DNA of 6,750 nucleotides from positions 1-6,750 of the forward strand of contig JANNND010000324.1 of assembly GCA_031398365.1 (NCBI GenBank), in the 5' to 3' direction. Below are positions 6,081 to 6,750 of this stretch, piece after piece. The first letter of the stretch is position 1; each line of letters begins with the position of its first letter. This DNA comes from JAFDVL01 sp031398365. Lineage in GTDB: Bacteria; Acidobacteriota; Blastocatellia; RBC074. The notes beneath the pieces are model-generated. The model did not search any database. It worked only from the letters and a program-made list of their open reading frames with translations, and was not told where the DNA came from. Both the position numbers and the translations under genes were made by a program.

Positions 6081-6750
6081 GAATTCCTGTGCGCAAGGCT
6101 TCCAGCCCTTCGACAATGCGCGGCCCCGGACGATCAATCAGGTCAGGATTGATGCGGACGAGGCGGTTATTTTTGATGGCGGGTGTCGTAGCGAAGGCTT
6201 GCCGGACGGCTTCGATGTTGACGAGTTCTGTGCCGTGACTTTCGGGGACAATAATGATTTCGGGCGCACGAGCCAGCGCAGTTTCGCGGGAGAATTGCGG
6301 ATAATCGGCGGCCTCCTCGCCAGAGATCGAACGGCCTCCGGCTTGCTCAATGAGGTCGTTGATGAAGGTGTTTTTCCCGGCGGTAATGAGCGGCGAAAGT
6401 TGCAAAATATACAGCACGCGTGGCGCGGATTGATTGGTCATCTGACGCTGCACGGCGGCGATTCGGGTTTCCATCTCTGCGGCGAGTGTTTCGGACTGTT
6501 GCACCGCGCCCGTCAAATCGCCAATTTTGCGCAGTGAGGCAACAACTTCCTTGGCGCTTTTCGGATTTGTGACGAAGACCGGAATTCCGAGCTGATCCAA
6601 CTGCTGTGTCAGCTTTTCCAATTGGCTCGCCGTCGAAACCAAAACCAAATCGGGTTTGAGTGCAATCAATCGCTCCAGATTTGGCTTGAGCGTGTCGCCG
6701 ACCTTTTCCTTCGCTTTGGCCTCGGCGGGAAAGTCGCAATAACTGGTCAC
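6070..6750 (-). CDS. btuF: Periplasmic binding protein of the corrinoid/siderophore importer (BtuF-like), N-terminus cut by window edge
   Basis: The C-terminal 226 residues of a class III (TroA/BtuF-type) substrate-binding protein, which carries the substrate from the outer-membrane receptor to the permease. The visible part opens with VTSYCDFPAEAKAKEKVGD, followed by PNLERLIALKPDLVLVS, both typical of lobe I. Next come the long backbone helix (about SLRKIGDLTGAVQQSETLAA) and lobe II (PRVLYILQLSPLITAGKNTF, then RAPEIIIVPE). It ends with the family motif RINPDLIDRPGPRIVEGLEA. The first visible codon is GTG at 6750-6748; it is almost certainly an internal valine, because the signal peptide and roughly 50-80 residues of lobe I are still missing. 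The stop (TAA at 6072-6070) lies inside the start of the permease-ATPase gene. The family and operon context favour cobalamin or a related chelate; the ligand cannot be read from the sequence. Confidence 0.93.
   Translation of the reverse strand: MTSYCDFPAEAKAKEKVGDTLKPNLERLIALKPDLVLVSTASQLEKLTQQLDQLGIPVFVTNPKSAKEVVASLRKIGDLTGAVQQSETLAAEMETRIAAVQRQMTNQSAPRVLYILQLSPLITAGKNTFINDLIEQAGGRSISGEEAADYPQFSRETALARAPEIIIVPESHGTELVNIEAVRQAFATTPAIKNNRLVRINPDLIDRPGPRIVEGLEALRTGIHGK
6085..6088 (-). promoter_or_regulatory. Ribosome binding site that favours the 6080 start of the permease-ATPase gene
   Basis: Minus-strand AGGA, four bases before the ATG at 6080 and inside the last codons of btuF. The spacing is on the short side, but nothing comparable supports the upstream ATG at 6137. 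Confidence 0.55.

Noticed and set aside
6081..6137. Earlier ATG at 6137 for the permease-ATPase
   Set aside because: It would overlap btuF by 68 bases and add 19 residues unlike a permease N-terminus; ATG 6080 has AGGA just upstream.
5857..6537. Plus-strand open frame across the btuF/btuCD junction (226 codons)
   Set aside because: Antisense to two clear transporter genes, with no homology-like motifs and no ribosome binding context.
6748..6750. GTG at the right edge as the start of btuF
   Set aside because: Family members have a signal peptide and part of lobe I before this point, so the valine is internal and the gene is cut by the window.

Overview
The window looks like a bacterial chromosome segment of moderately high GC. 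It most resembles Acidobacteriota, perhaps the Blastocatellia/Pyrinomonadia side. The clues are a TonB-dependent receptor with an N-terminal carboxypeptidase-regulatory-like domain, a Uma2 gene, a TPR gene paired with a small membrane zinc-ribbon gene, and dispersed short repeats of types common in such genomes. The taxonomic call is an inference from gene style, not from a marker alignment.

Left part, plus strand (1-1762). The window opens inside the RNase P RNA gene (rnpB); its 3' part fills about 1-186, with recognisable P16, P17, P18 and P19 hairpins and the conserved 3' core. It is followed by a membrane-anchored TPR protein (214-930), a small membrane protein with a four-cysteine zinc-ribbon-like tail (927-1214, 4-base overlap) and a Uma2-family PD-(D/E)XK nuclease-like protein (1229-1762). 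These three genes are tightly spaced and probably co-transcribed.

Middle (1763-1893). This short gap between convergent genes holds a roughly 90-bp imperfect palindrome of a dispersed-repeat type.

Right part, minus strand (6750 down to 1894). This is a corrinoid-type uptake operon read right to left: a periplasmic binding protein (btuF-like, cut by the window edge), a single polypeptide joining a BtuC/FecCD-type permease to a BtuD-type ATPase, and an outer-membrane TonB-dependent receptor (btuB-like). The genes overlap by 11 and 4 bases. Together they describe import of a large metal chelate, most likely cobalamin, with a siderophore or heme as the alternative: receptor across the outer membrane, binding protein through the periplasm, and the permease-ATPase across the inner membrane. 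TonB/ExbBD and any upstream cobalamin riboswitch are outside the window.

The most interesting point is how permease and ATPase are joined. The 24-residue linker is encoded almost entirely by two different heptanucleotide tandem arrays (five units and four units). Neither array is a multiple of three, but together they total 63 bp, so the frame is kept. Gain or loss of one unit would frameshift the protein and remove the ATPase. No ATG could start the ATPase separately, so this is either a repeat-made gene fusion or a possible slippage switch on nutrient uptake.
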